DNA from: Paramecium pentaurelia
Taxonomy: Eukaryota; Ciliophora; Oligohymenophorea; Peniculida; Parameciidae
Direction of reading: 5' to 3'
DNA length: 64,000 nucleotides
Assembly: GCA_905183005.1 (NCBI GenBank)
Contig: CAJJDO010000086.1
Span: forward strand, 248,001 to 312,000
The translations under genes were made by a program, and so were the position numbers. Below, piece after piece: positions 59,185-64,000 of this stretch; the first letter of the stretch is position 1, and each line of letters starts with the position of its first letter. A model generated the notes under the pieces. That model was not told the DNA's origin. It did not search any database and saw nothing but the letters and a program-made list of their open reading frames with translations.

Positions 59185-59603
59185 TCATAAAAACTATTAT
59201 AATTGCTCCTTTTTCAATGGCTTAACTAGTAAATCATCCATACCAGCACTAATACAAGCTGCCTTTGTTTTTGGATCACCGTCTTATTATTCATATTATA
59301 ATGATATTTACCTCCACTGAGACCAAGAATCTTGCATCTAGGTAATCCTTTTGCTTTTTCATGAAGCCTAATTTATTTTGTAGACTAATATTTAAATTTA
59401 ACTGTTACATCATATCCATCCATTATTGGCATATGAATATCCATGAGTATGTGAACAAAATTAGCTGATTTTTGGTATTCTTCCAAGGCTTCCTTTCCAT
59501 TAGCCACTACTATACACTCTACTTTCAGAACACCATAAAGCATCTTCAATAAATTTTGAGCAAAGGGTTCATCATCAACCACTAACACTTTCTTTCCTTC
59601 CAT
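59185..59603 (-). CDS. Stand-alone response-regulator receiver protein
   Basis: 129 residues, one 29-nt intron. A complete receiver domain and nothing else: MEGKKVLVVDDEPFAQNLLK (acidic DD pair), VHILMDIHMPIMDGYDV (phosphoacceptor Asp in MDIHMP), CKILGLSGDGDP (Thr/Ser switch residue) and ISAGMDDLLVKPLKKEQL (conserved Lys). It should be phosphorylatable by a hybrid histidine kinase phosphorelay. Single-domain receivers act like CheY or Spo0F, as phospho-carriers or switches. Signal and partner are unknown here. Confidence 0.92.
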
Positions 59604-60145
59604 AATAAAATATTTTTTATTAATCAGAATTTTTAATGTCTTAACATCTATCTCTCAAAATTCATGATTAGGTTTTCTATATTTTTATTTTTTAAAAGAC
59701 TAAAATTAAAATAGAATTGCCATACTAATTACTCATATATATTTACTATCATTATAATTAATAGTAATCACTATGAATTAATGACAATTAAATATTGATT
59801 AGTCATTCAATATCAATTGATTTCGAAATATATTAAAGATTATTATAGAGAATCAATATATACAAACAATAAATCACAAATTTTATAATTAAAAATAATT
59901 TAATTTATTTTAGATATATCTATTGAACTATTTTATTATTGAATAAATTTGTTTAAATAGTTTCTCTATTTAAAATCTAGTTAATAATCTTCTAATAATT
60001 CACACCCTATCCTCTATGAGTAATATTATTTAATTTAATATATTCCTAAATAGATTTACATATTAAACCTAAGTTGTCTGAAATTGTACATTGTAAAATT
60101 TGATTGATTAATTGATGTTTTTTTGTCCATAATTAATAATTAAAA
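59604..60145. other. Divergent intergenic region
   Basis: About 540 bp between divergent receiver and prohibitin genes. A leftward 105-codon frame (59813-60130) is open in the ciliate code but lacks convincing protein character, so I leave it out. Otherwise AT-rich. Confidence 0.45.
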
Positions 60146-61045
60146 ATGGAAAGAGCTGCAAATCTAATATTAACAGCAGGTTCTTTACTTGTAGGTGGTG
60201 GAATACTATTTCAATCATTCTTTTATACAGTAGATGGAGGTTAAAGAGGATTAATATTTGATCGTTTCCAAGGAGTTAAGGAAACAGTATATGGAGAAGG
60301 AATGCATTTTTTTATTCCTGTTATTTAAGTATGAATGTTAGAATATATGTTAGTCTCCAATTGTTGCAGAGGTTAGATTGTAACCTAAAACAGTGGCATC
60401 CCATACTGGTACAAAGGACTTATAAACAGTGGATATTGCAATTAGAATGCTTCATAAACCTATTGAATCATATTTACCTGAAATTTATAAGTAAAGTTTC
60501 TTTTTAATAGATAAGAACCATTGGTTTGAATTATGAAGAAAAGATTCTCCCATCTATTGCAAATGAAGTCTTAAAAGCAGTTGTTGCTTAATATGATGCA
60601 GATCAATTAATAAAAATGAGAGAAAAGATTTCATAAGAAATTAAGGAAGGTTTAATTGAAAGAGCCAAAGAATTTAAGATAGTTTTAGATGATGTTTCAA
60701 TTACTCATTTAGGATTTATGAAAGAATATGCTTAAGCTATTGAAGCAAAACAAGTTGCATAATAATTGGCAGAAAGATAAAAATTCATAGTGTTGAGAGA
60801 TGAAGAAGAAAAGAATGCAAAAATTATATTATCTGAAGGAGAATCAGAAGCAGCTAGATTGATTAATGATGCAGTCAAATAATATGGAACAGGTAGAAAT
60901 GTTTATTTGATCAATAGCTTAAATTGAGATTAAGAAATTAGAGACAGCTAAACATATAGCTGAATAATTAGCTAAGAGTCCAAATATTACATGGATACCA
61001 ACTGGAAATGGTGTGTCCAATTTATTGAATTTGAAGACATTTTGA
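60146..61045 (+). CDS. PHB1: Prohibitin 1 (mitochondrial inner-membrane scaffold)
   Basis: 274 residues with three 25-nt introns. An N-terminal membrane anchor (ANLILTAGSLLVGGGILFQS) is followed by the PHB/SPFH domain: YTVDGGQRGLIFDRFQGVKE, YGEGMHFFIPVIQSPIVAEV, SHTGTKDLQTVDIAIRML, ILPSIANEVLKAVVAQYDAD and IVLDDVSITHLGFMKEYAQA. The coiled coil then reads IEAKQVAQQLAERQKFIVL. The IEAKQVAQQxAER block and the NITWIP(T/A)G ending are as in PHB1 (NITYLPAG). It forms a ring with PHB2 in the inner mitochondrial membrane and protects proteins and cristae. Confidence 0.96.
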
Positions 61046-61195
61046 TGGATAATGATCATTATTATTTTGATGGGATATCTAAATTTAAACTAAAATTAAT
61101 AGTTATTCATTATATATTACAATTACTGTACCAATATATTTATTAATTTACAATTTTGAATATCAAAAACATCTAAAATAAACATATAATATTCA

Positions 61196-62718
61196 TCATT
61201 TAGTTTCTAGCAAATGTATACTATAAAATAACTATTTGGACCTAAGATAACTATAACTATTATCAAATATAATTCTATAAAGTCCTGGATTGGATATAAC
61301 TGTGACTCCAATTATTGGTTACTTGTGAGATTCAATCCTTTATAATTTGATCAATGATTTAACTCCATTTCTTTCATTCACATAATCTATAATTCCTAAA
61401 TCTTCAATTGTTTATAATTTGAATAATCCAAATGATACATCATAATCTAATGTTCTAAAACTCCAAAATATTAATGAATTTGGTTTATCAACCATAAATG
61501 AATAACAATATATAGATGCTGCTTAAATTATAGTATAACAAGGGAAAGCTGCTTGAATATTTAAGTTTCTCAAAGATGGAACACTTTAAGATTCATCTAC
61601 ATAACTCAGAGCTTTAACAGAGAAATATCTATTGAATATAATATGATAATTTACTTATTTTCTCTCAGATATGCAAGATCATCATCATCAAGAAGAGATT
61701 ACTTAAATTTTTCATCATAATCTGATGAATGAATAATTTAATACAAAAATATAGTTATTTCTTTGTATTCTTAAGCATCTTTTTGTAAAAACAAAGAAAG
61801 ATTACGCATCACCAATTATAATGGTCCCATTAAAGCTATTCTCAAATCTGGAATGTATCTATATAAGACTTTTATCATAAGATAGATTCTCTTTTATAGT
61901 CCAATTTCTTCTGGCAATACTAAAATCATATTTAAGAGTTGAGCACAACTTTTATACATGTTAGATATCTAATGCAAAATCATTTATTTCTCTATTTTTA
62001 TATAGTAAGTTCTTTATTGCATTTCTTATATAGTATATTGTACATCTAATATGTACCTTTCATATATGCCTAAAACTTGAGTCAAAAAGTTAACCTATTA
62101 TTTTTCTTCCATCTACCTTATCATCAAAAGATATTCATAAATTAGTTCTTACAGAGGACCTCCAAATAGATAATATTAATCTATTATGCTTTCACAAGAA
62201 GATAAGATTATTTGCAATTGTTTAATGAAAAGACTATTGTTATCTTGGAATTATTTTAAGGCCAATTTCAATATACTTAAGTCTGACTATTTCTTTTCAA
62301 CATATTTGACTTATAAACCAATTAGGAGATCATCAATATGTAATTCTAAAGAAGTATGCCGCAATTATTATTATAAGTTCAATAAACTATTAGCTAGATC
62401 CACCATGGTTCTTTCTGCACCTCTTTGATGAAGAAGTCTATTTGCTATTATTTTTCGTTGCATTATTGCATCCAATATAATGATAGAACTTCTTACTTAT
62501 TAAGGATTAGTGGATGAGAGATGCTTCATTAATTTCCTCAATAATGGTAGATTTAGTAGATCTTAAAGTTGTGGCTCATCCTTTATATCTTGTCCTAATT
62601 AATCTATTAAATGGAGTATTCCCTTGACTTCATTGTTTTCAAAACATTCATTCAACTTTGCCTACAATTCTACTTGATATTGTTGTAATAATGGAGTGAT
62701 TAATGGTGATTCAGACAT
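61196..62718 (-). CDS. Helical protein with C-terminal GOLD domain, 498 aa
   Basis: One 26-nt intron near the 3' end. Residues 1-350 are an all-helical solenoid (LHLIDQLGQDIKDEPQLQD, YLLMIRQMEEKQQVNFLTQV). The final 140 residues form a GOLD beta-sandwich: DKPNSLIFWSFRTLDYDVSF, FGLFKL, VISNPGLYRIIFDNSYSYLR and SKQLFYSIHLL. DNSYSYLRSK-LFYS is the classic GOLD signature (FDNSYSWxRSK). GOLD domains act in Golgi trafficking and lipid signalling, often beside Sec14 or TM regions. The pairing with a helical N-terminal region, without either, is unusual. Confidence 0.75.
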
Positions 62719-62726
62719 TAATTAAT

Positions 62727-64000
62727 ATGAATTTAAACTAAAATGCATTACTCTAACTTAGTAGTAGAGTTGCTGCACCTAGAAGAGCCACTATGTTTAA
62801 TTATACCAAAAAGGGATTAAATATAAGACCAGATAGTCCAAAAACTAGAGAGGCATGTTTAGCCTTGGGTTATGATTCTTCAATATTTAAACTTAAGTAA
62901 TAGTATAAATATATTAAGAAAATTGGATGAATTTGGTGGACCCAATGTAACTGAAGCTATATAAAAAATGAGATATGATCATTATGTAAAAAAAATGGAA
63001 AGTATATTTTCCATCTTAATCGAAAGTTACATTTAAAGAGATATCTTAAAAGAGAAAGTAAATCACCAAGAAGAATAAAGGGTTATAAAATATTTAATTA
63101 GAAAAATCATTTCATAGAGATGAGGGGTATCTTCAAATGATTATATACATTTTTTAGTTTAGTCAATGATTTGATAGAAACTTACAATAAAAAGATGGTT
63201 AACCTTAAGATAGATGAAGAAGATAATGATAATTCTTATGAATCTTATGATGAAGAAGATCCAGTTTTAGTTTTAGAGGAATAATTAGAAAGAGAAATAA
63301 AAAAATATTAAAGAGCTCTTGGAGTTAAGGCTAAAGAGATTCATCATTAATTAGAGAATGAAAAGAAACGACATTTATTGTAATAAGAAATGGAAGATAG
63401 AGAAAAAAAGATTTCTGAATTAAATGAGAAGATTAGAAAAGAAAAATAATTAAAAAAAAAATAAAAATTAGAAGCAGCTTAAAAGAAATTTAATGAAATA
63501 AAAAATAAAGAAAAATAATTTAATTTAAAATAAATTGATGAAAGAAAAAGATAATTAGAAAGATTTGAAGAATTAGGAAGAAAATTATAATTTGATGAAC
63601 AAATAAAGAAAAAAGAAATTGAAGAACATGAAAAAGCATTAAGATAAAAATTTGAAACTGTTAAAGCAAATAAAAAAAAATTTGATAAATTTTTAGAAGA
63701 CAAAATGACACATACTCTATCTAATTTATAAATAAAATGTAATTCTATTCTTTTTATTTTATATAGAAAATGAATGTAATTTAAATAAAGAAAAGTTTAC
63801 ATGGGAATGTAAATTAGAAAAATTAACTATGAGAAGTTCTCATTATGATGAAAAATTAAGAAAAATTAAATTATAAACAGAACAAAAGGAAGCAGAAACT
63901 ATTCAAAAAGTTGTAGAAAAGTTATTTAATTAAGAATAAGAACTATAAAGTATAATTTTATATATATATATATATATTTTAGTTCTTGAAAAATAAAAAT
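62727..64000 (+). CDS. Long coiled-coil protein (3' partial)
   Basis: Starts MNLNQNALLQLSSRVAAPRR only 8 bp from the divergent GOLD gene start; a later in-frame ATG (MFNYTKKGLNIRPDSPKTRE) is an alternative. At least five introns of 22-33 nt are visible, and the last (about 63951-63983) leads into the window's edge, so the gene continues. A conserved-looking head (KTREACLALGYDSSIFKLKK, FGGPNVTEAIQKMRYDHYVK) resembles the short repeat found at the start of many ciliate axonemal or cortical coiled-coil proteins. The rest is a highly charged coiled coil (Lys/Glu/Gln). Function unknown. Confidence 0.6.

Noticed and set aside
59813..60130. Leftward 105-codon frame open in the ciliate code, starting 15 bp from the prohibitin start.
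   Set aside because: AT-rich text without motifs, and open frames of this length are not rare by chance at this base composition.
62186..62428. Rightward 80-codon frame open in the standard code.
   Set aside because: Antisense shadow of the GOLD-domain gene, which reads intact on the other strand.

Overview
The window looks like macronuclear DNA of a Paramecium-type ciliate. Conceptual translation only works if TAA and TAG are read as glutamine and TGA is the sole stop. The DNA is extremely AT-rich. Genes are broken by tiny GT...AG introns of about 20-33 nt, and neighbours sit only tens of bases apart on both strands. A trichocyst matrix protein gene (17424-18572) also points to a Paramecium-like organism. 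Under the standard code almost every gene appears shattered, so I re-read each one with the ciliate code and spliced it by eye. For most genes the exon lengths then sum to a multiple of three, which supports the start, stop and intron choices.

Layout. 1-5.7 kb: 3' end of a UBTD-type ubiquitin-domain gene, a large hypothetical gene, a vacuolar-sorting-receptor-like gene, and a frameshifted NIF/FCP1-like phosphatase with another broken ORF beside it. 5.7-14 kb: two tandem secreted class 3 lipases among several unknown proteins. 14-22 kb: a TALE homeodomain gene, EB1, a trichocyst matrix protein, a decayed repeat-like gene and a six-transmembrane K+ channel. 22-30.4 kb: SRPK, a CAMK-type kinase with an N-terminal PH-like region, Gemin2, HSBP1, a TTLL6-like polyglutamylase and a DHHC acyltransferase. 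30.5-38 kb: a protein with four tandem truncated-globin domains, a large helical protein, tRNA 2'-phosphotransferase and three unknown genes. 38-46.3 kb: a MORN-repeat protein between two long AT-rich gaps, a pantothenate-kinase homologue that has lost its glycine motifs, an FxP-repeat protein, a dual-specificity phosphatase, an IQ protein and a cytochrome c-like protein. 46.7-64 kb: gamma-SNAP, a coiled-coil/TH1-like/PH protein, PP1, ARP4, a BPNT1-like phosphatase, a tiny two-helix membrane protein, a lone response-regulator receiver, prohibitin 1, a GOLD-domain protein and a coiled-coil gene running off the end.

Genes are not in operons. Many belong to cilia, cortex and trafficking biology (EB1, TTLL, SNAP, VSR-like, DHHC, MORN, PP1), and the rest is housekeeping. 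The most unusual items are the four-globin polyprotein, the TALE homeobox gene, the pantothenate-kinase-like pseudoenzyme and several divergent gene pairs whose start codons are only 8-35 bp apart. Three places need a one-base change to restore a reading frame. They may be assembly errors or real decay.
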